A program made the translations under genes and the position numbers. This document shows, in pieces, positions 8,628 to 18,100 of a stretch of DNA of 64,000 nucleotides (positions within the stretch are counted from its first letter, which is position 1; each line of letters opens with the position of its first letter). A model generated the notes under the pieces. That model was not told where the DNA came from and did no database searches. It worked only from the letters and a program-made list of their open reading frames with translations. This DNA comes from Pseudomonadota bacterium (GTDB taxonomy: Bacteria > Pseudomonadota > Gammaproteobacteria > Burkholderiales > Thiobacillaceae), in NCBI GenBank assembly GCA_029558905.1, contig JAKQCX010000035.1, positions 1 to 64,000 of the forward strand, written 5' to 3'.

Positions 8628-10301
8628 ATGTTCGGATTCTTCAAACGCAAGTCTTCCAGTGCGGACGACCAGGATCCCCTGAGCGACCTGAAGACGGTTT
8701 CACGCTGGCTGGAAAATCTGCCCACAGGGGACATCTACAGTGCCCAGGAGCAGGTGGTGCAGAATCTGATCCAGTTCAACCATGCCGGCCTGGCCATGTC
8801 CAGGGACCGGCTGCTGGCTCTGATGCACCTGGATGAGCAGGCACGCGACATGCAGTACTCCCTCTGCCTGCAGTATCTGCGCAATCCACGCATGTCCAAG
8901 GTGATCGAGTCCCGCCTGTGGGCCGCCATCCATGCCTTTTACTGGGAGATCACCCGTGGCTACCATGCCTTCCTCATGGACTTCGTGGCCAACCCAGGCG
9001 GCAGCAGGATCCAGCAGCACATTCCCCTCATCGCCGCCCGTGCCCTGCGCGGGTTCGGGGACATCTTCAAATGGCGCTATTTCCGCTACGAGCGGGCCGA
9101 GGAAAAGCTTTGGCTGCGCATGCACAACATCTTCCGCATCAGCGAATTCGACAGCTTCCAGCAGAACCGCCTCAAGCTGTACGAGCAGGAGTCCGCACCC
9201 TCCAGCTGCATGGACGAGTACTCGCGCGCGCTGCTGCTCTCCCCGCTGGGCACCGGCAGTCTGACCCCACGCCAGATCGAAATGGTGGATCGCTGGCTGG
9301 CCGGCTGGTCCAGTCTCTATGGCCTGGACAGCACATACGGCCCGGAACGCCATTTCTTCATCGTCGATACCGCCCACGGCCTGGGGCTGCGCCGCATCCG
9401 CACCCAGAAAACCACGGAACCCACCTACCGCTATCTGGATACGCATCGGCTGCTGACCCATCTGGATGAAACGGTGCATGCCCTGCAGGGCGGTGCCATG
9501 CCGGCATCCCTGGGCCTGGGTGAGGACTTCCGCCTGCCGGACGGTTACGATCTCATCGCCCATGTACGCAATGAATGGTCTCCGGCCAATACGCGTGAAC
9601 GCCGCGCCAGCCCGCGGGAATCCGTGGACGGACGTTGCGAGGTGGTACCCGAATTGCGCAACATCGCCGCCCGCATGCAGCGGGACCAGCAGATCGCCAC
9701 GGGCGTGCACGCCTCACAATCGCTGACGCCCGAGGAAATCCTGGACATCAAGCTGTATGGCTTCGTCACGCAGCGCACCAAGGCCGGCGTCAGCCAGCGC
9801 CTGGCCGCAGCCGACGATCACATGCTGGAACACTGGGCACTGCGGGACCGCAGTGAAACGGGTGTCGGCATCGCGCTCAAGGACGAGCAGAGCGAATGGG
9901 TGCGCGTGGGCAAGCTGCTGGCCCTGCGCCCGGACCCCTCCGGGCCATGGCGCATCGGCATCGTGCGCCGCATCACACGCCAGGAGGAGGGATGGCGCCT
10001 GCTCGGCGTGCGTGTTCTGCCCGGAGTGGCAGAACACGCCGGCATCCTGCAGGACGCGGACCAGCAGACCGCATCCTACGCGGTGGACGGGCCCGCCTTC
10101 GGCGCCGAGGAACCCGCCATCCCGGCTCTCATTTATCCCGATTCCGAAGGTGGGCCGCGCATCATTCTGGAAACCGCCCGATATGCCCATGGGCGCCAGT
10201 ACCTGCTGCGTCATGCGGACCAGGTCCTGCAGATCCAGCTCGAATCCGTGTTGGATAAGGGAGATGGCTGGCTGCTGGCCAGCTATCAACGACTGAACTG
10301 A
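8628..10301 (+). CDS. Large PilZ-like protein of unknown function
   Basis: The protein has 557 residues. The N-terminal 300 residues look helical and match no domain I can name. Two PilZ-type signatures are visible: 'RRASPR' (R326 to R330 fits RxxxR) and 'DRSETG' (D407, fits [D/N]xSxxG), followed by a strand-rich tail ('VGKLLALRPDPSGPWRIGIVRRI'). The motifs are about 75 residues apart, much more than the usual 20-30, so this is either a PilZ domain with a large insertion or a non-canonical domain. It begins 12 bp after alaS and is followed after 39 bp by a sigma-54 response regulator, so a c-di-GMP signalling role is a guess. No signal peptide is present. Confidence 0.6.
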   Translation: MFGFFKRKSSSADDQDPLSDLKTVSRWLENLPTGDIYSAQEQVVQNLIQFNHAGLAMSRDRLLALMHLDEQARDMQYSLCLQYLRNPRMSKVIESRLWAAIHAFYWEITRGYHAFLMDFVANPGGSRIQQHIPLIAARALRGFGDIFKWRYFRYERAEEKLWLRMHNIFRISEFDSFQQNRLKLYEQESAPSSCMDEYSRALLLSPLGTGSLTPRQIEMVDRWLAGWSSLYGLDSTYGPERHFFIVDTAHGLGLRRIRTQKTTEPTYRYLDTHRLLTHLDETVHALQGGAMPASLGLGEDFRLPDGYDLIAHVRNEWSPANTRERRASPRESVDGRCEVVPELRNIAARMQRDQQIATGVHASQSLTPEEILDIKLYGFVTQRTKAGVSQRLAAADDHMLEHWALRDRSETGVGIALKDEQSEWVRVGKLLALRPDPSGPWRIGIVRRITRQEEGWRLLGVRVLPGVAEHAGILQDADQQTASYAVDGPAFGAEEPAIPALIYPDSEGGPRIILETARYAHGRQYLLRHADQVLQIQLESVLDKGDGWLLASYQRLN

Positions 10302-10340
10302 AATCCACGGGCTATCCGCCCGGAAAAAAGGGAAGCACGC

Positions 10341-11768
10341 GTGAACACCCAGATGAAACCGGGACTCCTGATCGTCGATGACGATCCGCTCATCACCGAC
10401 ACCCTGCATTTCATGCTGTCCCAGGACTTCGAGATCTTTGTTGCGGAAACCCGCAAGCAGGTAAAGAGCCTGCTGACCCAGCTGGACACCCCGCCTCCCC
10501 TGGCCCTGGTGGACCTCGGCCTGCCCCCCACGCAGCACAAGCCGGACGAGGGCTTCGCACTGATCACGGACCTGCTCAGTCATTCCAAGCGCATCAAGAT
10601 CCTGGTGCTGTCCGGCCAGAACGACGAGGCCAATGCCCGCCATGCCCGGGCCCTGGGCGCCATGGACTTCATTGGCAAACCGGCGGAACCGGAGCGCATC
10701 AAGGCTGCCCTGCTCTCCGCCCTGCGCTTCGACCAGGGCAGCGCGGCCCCGGCCCAGCCAGCGGACACGAACACGAGCGGCATCATCGGTGTCAGTTTCG
10801 CCACGGACAAGTTGCGCAACCAGATCAAACTCTATGCCGATGCCCCGTTCCCGGTACTCATCGAGGGTGAATCCGGCAGTGGCAAGGAACTGGTGGCCAC
10901 CAGCCTGCACCAGTGGTCCAAGCGCCACGCCCGGCCCTACCTCGCCCTGAACTGCGCCGCCATCTCGGCCACCCTGGTGGAACCTACCCTGTTCGGTTAT
11001 GCCAAGGGTGCCTTCACGGGAGCCAACCAGGCCCATTCCGGCTACTTCGAGGATGCGCGCGACGGCACCCTGTTCCTGGACGAGATCGGCGAATTGCCGC
11101 TGGAGCTGCAGGCCAAGCTCCTGCGCGTCCTGGAAAACGGCGAATTCCAGCGCGTAGGGGAAACCACCAGCCGTTTTTCCAATGCCCGCATCATTGCCGC
11201 CACCAACCGGGACCTGCGCAAGGAGGTCCGGGAGGGCCGTTTTCGTGGCGACCTGTACCATCGCCTGTCGGTGTTTTCCGTGCACGTACCGGCATTGCGC
11301 GACCAGGACGAGGACAAGATGGTGCTGCTGGAGCATTTCCGCGCCCGATACGCGCAGGAGGCCGGCATGCCGCCCTTCAGCTTCTCCACCGATGCCACCA
11401 GGCTCTGGGAGGCCTATCACTTCCCGGGCAATGTGCGGGAACTGCGCAATATCGTCATCCGCCTGACCACGAAATACGCCGGCAGGACGGTGAATGCCAC
11501 CGAGCTGGAAGGGGAATTCGACCTGGACCTGGTCAATCCGGCCAGCATCCCCCTGCCCACGGACAGTCAGGCCCTGCAGGACTACGCCAAGAGCCACTTG
11601 CGCGGTGTGCATGCCTTCGATCTGGACAAGGTGGTCCGGCAATGGGAAAAGAGCTATGTGGAGGCGGCCCTGTCCATGACGCATGGCAACCTGTCGCAGG
11701 CGGCGAAGATCCTCGGCGTCAACCGCACCACGCTCTACAGCCGCATGCAGACCTACCAGGCGGACTGA
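10341..11768 (+). CDS. Sigma-54-dependent response regulator (REC-AAA+-HTH)
   Basis: The 475-residue protein has an N-terminal receiver ('LLIVDDDP', phospho-acceptor Asp58 in 'LVDLGLPP'), a central sigma-54 interaction ATPase (Walker A 'GESGSGKE', 'GAFTGA' loop, '[21 protein letters not shown]') and a C-terminal Fis-type helix-turn-helix ('[20 protein letters not shown]'). It therefore activates sigma-54 promoters. The receiver resembles PrsR of exopolysaccharide/PEP-CTERM loci, but no such genes are near. No cognate kinase is adjacent; the PilZ-like gene upstream is probably in the same transcript. Confidence 0.9.
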   Translation: MNTQMKPGLLIVDDDPLITDTLHFMLSQDFEIFVAETRKQVKSLLTQLDTPPPLALVDLGLPPTQHKPDEGFALITDLLSHSKRIKILVLSGQNDEANARHARALGAMDFIGKPAEPERIKAALLSALRFDQGSAAPAQPADTNTSGIIGVSFATDKLRNQIKLYADAPFPVLIEGESGSGKELVATSLHQWSKRHARPYLALNCAAISATLVEPTLFGYAKGAFTGANQAHSGYFEDARDGTLFLDEIGELPLELQAKLLRVLENGEFQRVGETTSRFSNARIIAATNRDLRKEVREGRFRGDLYHRLSVFSVHVPALRDQDEDKMVLLEHFRARYAQEAGMPPFSFSTDATRLWEAYHFPGNVRELRNIVIRLTTKYAGRTVNATELEGEFDLDLVNPASIPLPTDSQALQDYAKSHLRGVHAFDLDKVVRQWEKSYVEAALSMTHGNLSQAAKILGVNRTTLYSRMQTYQAD

Positions 11769-11786
11769 GGCGGGCGTCTCCCGCCA

Positions 11787-12467
11787 TCACCGCCGCGCCG
11801 GGCAGTCCTGGGGCACCAGACCTGGCGGCCATGGGCCCGCCAGGGCCCGGTGCATGGCCGGGGATTCCCGCACGATCTCCAGGCGCACCGCGCCGACCCC
11901 CGGGCGGGGGGCATAACGGACCCCCTGCAAGCCTTTTTGCTCCATTTCCGCTGCATGCCTGCGCGCGCCATCCAGGCTGGAGAATGTGCCCAAGGCCAGG
12001 GCGTTGGCCAGCGGGCCACCGCGGATGGGAGACATGTCCTGGATCCCCCGGGCACGGGCATCGTCCATCACCGCCTGCACGGCCGCCATGGACGCCATGG
12101 GTGGAATGAACACCCACCATCCCTGGCGCGTGGACAGCACCAGGTCGTAATCCCTGGCACCCACGCCATCCCGGCGCAGGTACGCCTCCACCTGGGCCAC
12201 GCCGGCCGCGTCCAGCCCATCCTTCCAGATACGGCAGTTGCCGCCGGCAGGCGGTGTTTGCGCCGCAGAAGGCCCGCCGGTTTCGGCCTCACCGGCCTGC
12301 ATCGGGCGTACGTCCCGCAGTAGGCGGATCTTGTCCGCGTTGAAGGTCTGCAAAGGGTTGGCTGAACCCAGCCAGCGGGAACCCGCCCAGCCCGCCAGCA
12401 GGACCGCAACGTTCAATACGAGCAGCAAGAGCGTCAGGCGGCGTAGCCCAGATCCCGGGCGATGCAT
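11787..12467 (-). CDS. Membrane-anchored SPOR-like protein
   Basis: The 226-residue protein has one N-terminal membrane helix ('LTLLLLVLNVAVLLAGWAG'). Two later segments look SPOR-like: 'GWWVFIPPMASMAAVQAVMDDARARG' and 'ALALGTFSSLDGARRHAAEMEQKG'. SPOR domains bind denuded septal glycan. The start at 12467 overlaps the end of coaX by 34 nt, so the two are translated from one message. A SPOR-type gene after birA-coaX is common in betaproteobacteria. It ends 18 bp from the convergent response regulator gene. Confidence 0.7.
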   Translation of the reverse strand: MHRPGSGLRRLTLLLLVLNVAVLLAGWAGSRWLGSANPLQTFNADKIRLLRDVRPMQAGEAETGGPSAAQTPPAGGNCRIWKDGLDAAGVAQVEAYLRRDGVGARDYDLVLSTRQGWWVFIPPMASMAAVQAVMDDARARGIQDMSPIRGGPLANALALGTFSSLDGARRHAAEMEQKGLQGVRYAPRPGVGAVRLEIVRESPAMHRALAGPWPPGLVPQDCPARR

Positions 12468-13210
12468 GCCAATCCCTCCAATACCAGTTGGTCGACTTCG
12501 GTGATTTCCGGATCCAGCCACGGCCGCAGCACACCGCGCGCGCCCCCCGACAAGAGTACCGCCGGTGGCTGGCCCTGGGCCAGGGCCATACGCCGCGACA
12601 TCCCTTCCACCACGCCACGCAGGGCAAGGGCCATGCCTTGGGCCACGGCGCTCGGCGTATCCCGGGGCCAGGTTTCCGGGGCAGACCCCGGTGCCATGGC
12701 TTCCCATGGAGCGAGCGTTTCCGCCACCTGTATCCCCGCCGTCCCCCCGGCCAGGGATGCGCGCAGCAGGTGCGGGCCCGGTGCGATGGCACCTCCCAGG
12801 AACTCCCCCGCCGCCGTCAGCATGTCCGCCGTCAGGGCCGTGCCCACAGTCACCACCAGCCAGTCCACCGCGCGCAATCTGTGCGCCGCGACCAGGGAGG
12901 CAAAGCGGTCCGGACCCAGCGTCCCGGAGGGCTGATAATGGCTGCGCAGGCCATGGCCCTGGGCGGGAGAAACCAGCCAATGCTCCACACCGGTACGCTG
13001 GAGCGGCACCCACAAGGCCTGGCGCAAGGCCGTATCCACGCTCTCGCCGGCCACGCTGCACACCACCGCCGCATCGGCCCGTAACCCGGCCCAATGCCGC
13101 GCCAGCGTGTCGCAAGCGGATGTCGGCAGCGTGCCCTGCGCCTGGCTGCGCGCACGCGCCAGCAGCCGCCACTTGATGCGGCTGTTGCCCGCATCCACCA
13201 GGAGAATCAC
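12434..13210 (-). CDS. coaX: Type III pantothenate kinase
   Basis: The 258-residue kinase catalyses the first step of CoA synthesis. ASKHA-fold motifs are visible: 'LVDAGNSRIKW' (phosphate 1), 'GPDRFASLVAA', 'VTVGTALTADM' (phosphate 2) and 'GGAIAPGPHLLRASL'. The frame is open further upstream, but GTG at 13210 immediately precedes the conserved N-terminus and overlaps the birA stop by 4 nt, so that start was chosen. The birA-coaX pairing is typical of betaproteobacteria. Confidence 0.94.
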   Translation of the reverse strand: MILLVDAGNSRIKWRLLARARSQAQGTLPTSACDTLARHWAGLRADAAVVCSVAGESVDTALRQALWVPLQRTGVEHWLVSPAQGHGLRSHYQPSGTLGPDRFASLVAAHRLRAVDWLVVTVGTALTADMLTAAGEFLGGAIAPGPHLLRASLAGGTAGIQVAETLAPWEAMAPGSAPETWPRDTPSAVAQGMALALRGVVEGMSRRMALAQGQPPAVLLSGGARGVLRPWLDPEITEVDQLVLEGLACIARDLGYAA

Positions 13211-14178
13211 GCGCCCGCACCCCGCAGACTGACCTCGCCGGAATGAAAACGCCGCACCCCCGTGCGCGTTCGCAACAGCAGGGCGCCCTGCCCGTCCACG
13301 CCCATGGCCACGCCGGAAATGCACTCCCCCTGGATGGTGAGGATGTCCACCGGCCGGTCGTGGAAGGCATGCGCAGCGTTCCAGTCCTGGTGGAAAGCCG
13401 CGAAGCCCTCCTGCTCGAAGCGCGCCAGGCCCTCATCCAGGCCCCGCACCAGATCCAGAAACAGGGCATTGCGATCCACCGCCTGCAGATGACTGCCCAG
13501 ATCCGTGATCGGCTGCCCCAGACTCGCGCCCAAGGCCGCGCCGCCGCGCAGGTTGATGCCCACGCCGATCACCGCCGCACTGGGGCCCAGCGCCTCGCCG
13601 GAAAGCTCGATCAACACCCCGGCCAGCTTTTCGCCGGCCACGACGATGTCATTCGGCCATTTCACCTGGGCCCGAGCCAGACCCATGCGCCGCAACCGCA
13701 TGCTCAGCACCACCCCCACGGCCAGGGACAGGCCCGACAGCTCCGCGGCCGGGCGCAGGGAACGCCACAGTAAGGAAAAGGTCAGGCTGTCCCCCAACCC
13801 GGTTTGCCATTTGCGACCCCGTCGCCCCCGGCCCCGGGTCTGCCACTCCGCCAGCACCACGGTACGATGCTCCGCACCGGCACGGGCCGCCTCCAGGAGA
13901 TGGGTGTTGGTGGAATCCAGGCGTTCGAAGAAGCGCAGCGCCATGCCCCGGGCCGACAGGGCCGCGGATAGGCTTTCCACGGCCAGCCAGTCCATGGGCT
14001 GGGCCAGGCGATAACCCCGGCCCTGGACCGCATGCACCTTCACCCCCAGTTCTGCCGCTGCCTGCAGGGCGTTGTGCACAGTGGCGCGGGAGCAGCCCAG
14101 GGCCTGGGCAATGGCCGCGCCGGACACGAACTCGCCACGGGACAGATGTCGCAGGGCGGCATACAGTGTGGACGTCAT
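13207..14178 (-). CDS. birA: Biotin operon repressor / biotin-protein ligase
   Basis: The 323-residue protein has an N-terminal winged helix ('SGAAIAQALGCSRATVHNAL', residues 18-37), so it should be a DNA-binding BirA. The ligase domain carries the biotinyl-AMP loop 'GRGRRGRKW' (about residues 113-121), 'VKWPNDIVV' and 'KLAGVLIEL', followed by the C-terminal SH3-like domain. It biotinylates acetyl-CoA carboxylase BCCP and can repress biotin genes. Its stop overlaps coaX. Confidence 0.96.
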   Translation of the reverse strand: MTSTLYAALRHLSRGEFVSGAAIAQALGCSRATVHNALQAAAELGVKVHAVQGRGYRLAQPMDWLAVESLSAALSARGMALRFFERLDSTNTHLLEAARAGAEHRTVVLAEWQTRGRGRRGRKWQTGLGDSLTFSLLWRSLRPAAELSGLSLAVGVVLSMRLRRMGLARAQVKWPNDIVVAGEKLAGVLIELSGEALGPSAAVIGVGINLRGGAALGASLGQPITDLGSHLQAVDRNALFLDLVRGLDEGLARFEQEGFAAFHQDWNAAHAFHDRPVDILTIQGECISGVAMGVDGQGALLLRTRTGVRRFHSGEVSLRGAGA

Positions 14179-14253
14179 GGCACCCGTCCGCCCCGACGGC
14201 CAGACGGCTCAAGGCGATGGTGGCGCGCGGGGCCCATCCTCCGCCACGGCCGC

Positions 14254-14730
14254 TCAGCGCGGCCAGCAATCCGCCAGCCTGGCCCCCGTGCCGGTAACCC
14301 CGCGTCGGCCACGCTCATCCAACAGCAGCGTGCCGCAGTCATCCGACTTCTCCGGCTCGGACAGGAGCGTGAACGTATCCGGACCGGCCCCCGGGAAGAC
14401 CTCCTTGGGATCGCTGGCGACCACCTGTCCCCTGGCCAGGGAGATGCGATAACCGGAATCCGCGAGCGTGGAAGACCAATCCGGGGCCAGCAGGTCGGCA
14501 AAGCCTGTACGCGTGGCGCCGCGCTGCATGTGCAGCCACTCGGCCACTTCCTGCAGCCGCTTGGTCGCCTGCTTGCGGGCCTTCCGGGCCTGGTGCTCGT
14601 AGAGGGAAGCCACCGCCACGACGATGACCAAAACCAGAATGGTCACCGCCAGGCTGAGCTCCAGCATGGTAAAGCCCAGCTGCCCCCTGAATCGGTTGTA
14701 TGTCTTTGCATCCATGCGCATAGCAGTCAT
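14254..14730 (-). CDS. Type IV pilin-like protein, last gene of the pilY1 cluster
   Basis: The 158-residue protein has a prepilin leader and N-methylation site: 'GQLGFTMLELSLAVTILVLVIVVAVASLY' places the cut after Gly with Phe+1 and Glu+5. The C-terminal part contains two cysteines (about 'DDCGTLLLDERG' and 'ADCWPR'), typical of a minor pilin disulfide loop. Its start overlaps the stop of the preceding pilin (ATGA at 14727-14730). Which minor pilin class it belongs to cannot be told by eye. Confidence 0.78.
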   Translation of the reverse strand: MTAMRMDAKTYNRFRGQLGFTMLELSLAVTILVLVIVVAVASLYEHQARKARKQATKRLQEVAEWLHMQRGATRTGFADLLAPDWSSTLADSGYRISLARGQVVASDPKEVFPGAGPDTFTLLSEPEKSDDCGTLLLDERGRRGVTGTGARLADCWPR

Positions 14731-15191
14731 TGTCTCCAGCAATCCGCGACAGTGCCTCCGGCCCCCTTCACCCCCGCCTGAGTCAGGGTGAGCGCTCCGC
14801 AAGCATCCCCCGCCATGGTACCCGTTGGCGTGGCCGTCAGGGTGAAGGTCTGGGCGGGGGCCGTGCCATAGGCCGCGGCGATGGTGTATCTGGCCGGCCC
14901 GTCGTTCGGTCTGGGCGACGTAGTGATGATGGGCGGTGCATTGCTGGCGGTATCCAGGTCGTAACGGTTCGCCTGGGTGTAGTTGCGTTCCAGTATCTGC
15001 GCATTCTCCAACAGGATGCCCGCTGCCTGGGCCCGGGCACTGCGGCGCACGAACTCCTGGTATGAGGGGTAGGCCACCGCCGCCAGGATGCCGACGATGG
15101 CAATCACCAGCAGCAGCTCGATCAGGGTGACGCCGGCCTGACGACGCCGGCGAGTCGCGAAAGTGATTGCGGCCATGGTAGTCGTCCTCAT
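14727..15191 (-). CDS. pilE: PilE-type type IV pilin
   Basis: The 154-residue prepilin has a class III leader ending in 'RRQAG' and the helix 'VTLIELLLVIAIVGILAAVAYPSYQEFV' with Glu+5. A C-terminal pair of cysteines ('GDACGALTL' and 'ADCWRQ') defines a disulfide loop, and 'ARYTIAAAYG' fits PilE minor pilins. ATG at 15191 overlaps the pilY1 stop (ATGA). Placement directly after pilY1 matches the pilY1-pilE order of other species. The symbol denotes the minor-pilin sense, not the main subunit. Confidence 0.82.
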   Translation of the reverse strand: MRTTTMAAITFATRRRRQAGVTLIELLLVIAIVGILAAVAYPSYQEFVRRSARAQAAGILLENAQILERNYTQANRYDLDTASNAPPIITTSPRPNDGPARYTIAAAYGTAPAQTFTLTATPTGTMAGDACGALTLTQAGVKGAGGTVADCWRQ

Positions 15192-18100
15192 TGCACGAGT
15201 TCGCGCCAGTTGACACGGCCGTGCGCCCCTGCCCCGAAGTTGAGAGAGGTGGAGCTCAGGTTGCCCGTGGTGAGGGATGAAACCCCTACACCCTGGTTGC
15301 TGGTACTTGTGCCCTGGATCAGGGTGGTGCCCCCCAGGGCAGCCCCCACCTGGAAACCGGCAACCTTGTTGGGGTTCTGGGTGAAGACCGCGAACGGGGG
15401 ATTCCCGCCGGTAAGATAATCGATCGCCATCAGCCAGCCCGTGCCGCCATAGTCGCAGGGCGCGCTGGATGGAATGAAGGTGTTGAGGTAGAGCACCCCG
15501 TTGATCAGCTTGGGGATGCCGGACGTGCGCTCCCCGCTGGTGGGCAGGTCCACATACCAGCCCATGTACTGCCCGGAACCGTTGCCCCAGGCAGAGATGG
15601 CATTGCCGGAGACCGTGCGGTAGTTGTAATTCACTCCACCCGAGGTAATGGTGGATACCCCCGTGACGGTCTGCGCCAGCAGGTTGGTGCTGCCCACGCC
15701 CGCGGTGGTGGTGTTGTCGTGCTTGTCCCAGATGCCGTAGACGCTCTGGGCAGCGGAGCTGGTATTGTCCGTGCCTTCCAGATATTTGCCGGTGCCGAAC
15801 AGCACCAGTGCGCCCGTACCTTGCGGATGCCTGGTCACCTCGGCCGGCCAGATGATGGGCTGCCGGTTGCTCGAGGCGTCCTGGGCGACGAACAGGGGTG
15901 TGCACGTGCTGCCGGCGCCGCAGCCGGCGGTGGAGAAAGCCACCCGCCAGTTGGCCGGGTTGGCATCGCCCACGAGAAACTTCCACATGTTGCCCTTGAG
16001 ATCGCCGGCATAGACCACGTCCACCACGCCATCCCCATCCATGTCGAAGGGCACCGGCGAGGACAGGCCATTGTTGCCGGCGGAATCCGCGACGATCTTG
16101 ACGTAGTCCGTGTTAACCGTCCACACACCGTCCATGCCTTCCTTGATGAACAGCACATACAGGGCGGCCTTGCCCGCGCTGCTGTTGTAGCCGTTACCCA
16201 GGATGACCGCCCACTGGCCATTTTTCATCTTCACCAGCTGCTTGGGCTGGTTGTTGGTGGCATGCATGGGGGGGTGGTTGAACACATGGCCCATGTCGGC
16301 GTCATCGGTGGCCGTGAATTCCCACAGCAGGATGTTGGCGGCATTGGCCGCGCTGAAGTTTGCCGGATTGCTTACATCCAGGGCGAACACGCCCTTGCCG
16401 CCCGCACCCATGACGCCCACCAGCACGCTGCGCCAATCCGGTGTAGCCGTGGCGCTCAGGTCGGCGTCCCCCACCAGGGGAGAGCCGTCCACGTAGTAGC
16501 GGTGATTCTTGTTGTAGTCCCGATCGGTCAGCCTGCTGAGACTGGCATAAATGGGCGAAGGCACATAGGCCAGGACCTCCTTGCCGGAGTTGGCCGTGGT
16601 CTGCCCGGTGGCGATGCTGGTGAAGTCCAGCTCGGCGTTCACGCCATGCAGCATGCCGTCGTTGCCGCCCACATACACCACCGGTGTACGGTTCAGCTTG
16701 GCGGCACGATAGGCGCCGTAGCCCGGGTGGTCCACATCCGAATAGCCCGCTGCGGGTGCACCGACATACCAGGGATTGGAATTGACGATATCCCCAAGCC
16801 TGTTGTTGCGCACACGGAACTTGGCAACGGTATTGGCGCCGCAGGTGAAGGTGCCGGATACCCCTTCGTTGCTCGGATCGCCGCGCAGGTACGCCACGCG
16901 CGCGGTCCCGCAGCCGTCCTTGAAACCGGCCTTGTCCGTGTCGAGATCATTCTGCTGTGCGCTGCTCAGATTCGCATACTGGAAGTCCACGCCGCCACCG
17001 CCAGCGCGGGTGAGGATCACGCGCGCGCCGGCTGCCTGACCATTGATGAGGCTGCCGGCATCCCACTCCGGCGCGCCCAGCACGCCGCTCAGGGTGACTG
17101 GAAACTGCAGCAGCTGCCCGCTCCACTCCACGCTGGAGAATTTGGCCTGATATACCCGGCTCCTGGCCTGCAGGCTGGTGGAGTTGGTGGCCACCGCAGC
17201 GGCGGAGCCTATGCGCGCCAGGATATTGGTGAACGCGCTTTTCAGGCCCGTCACCAGTTTCCCCGGATCGTTGGCCAGGACGTAGTTGTCGGGCACGCCA
17301 TCCCCGTCCGCATCCCACTCCGCGCTGGCGCTGCCGGCACTGGACACATTGGGGTTGCCGTCGCCGTTCGTGTCGATGAAACCACCGTATTTACCCGCCA
17401 GCCAGAGCATGTTCTTGTTGCCGTCCAGGGGGTTGCTGTTGTACTCCTGGGTATCGATCATGTAGGTGGCGATGGTCTGTATACCCTGATGGTCTGGACG
17501 GATGTCCTGGGTGTTGGCGTAATAGGCCAAACCGGCAATGTAATAGCTGTTTTGCTTTTGCGGCGCCGGGCAGGTGCCCATGACCTCGCCCAGCCCGGGG
17601 ATGGTCTTGTTGACGGTGCAGGAGTTCGGGTTGGTGTCATTGAGAAAGTAGCCCACCACGTCATTGGCGCCACTTGCCGTGCCGCTGGTCCAGGTACCCG
17701 TTGCCTGCCAGGTACCATGGAGCCCCTCCATCTGCCCCACGGCATTGGTGAGATTGGTGACATTGATCGCCGGGTCCGGATTGCTGGGCGGATCACAATC
17801 GTTGGCGGTAAAACTGCCCGGCATGCCTGACTTGCCGGCCTGGCTACAGGTAAAGAAGGTGCCCGGCAGCCGCTTGTCCAGCCAGGGGTTGGCATCGTTG
17901 ATACCGACAATGAAGTTCTTCTGGCACCAGTCCTGGATGGGGTCATCCCAGTTGGTGATGACCGGAAAACCGTCTTTCATGGTGGCAGTCAAGGCATTGG
18001 AATATTCCGGTGTGGGCCCCAGATTTTTGAAGTAACGCAGTGCTTCGTAATAGAGCTCGCCGGCGGGGTCACTGCCCTTGTAACCCTGCGCGCCAAACTT

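Noticed and set aside
15719..17830. 703-codon open frame opposite pilY1
   Set aside because: Antisense to clear PilY1 motifs; no family features.
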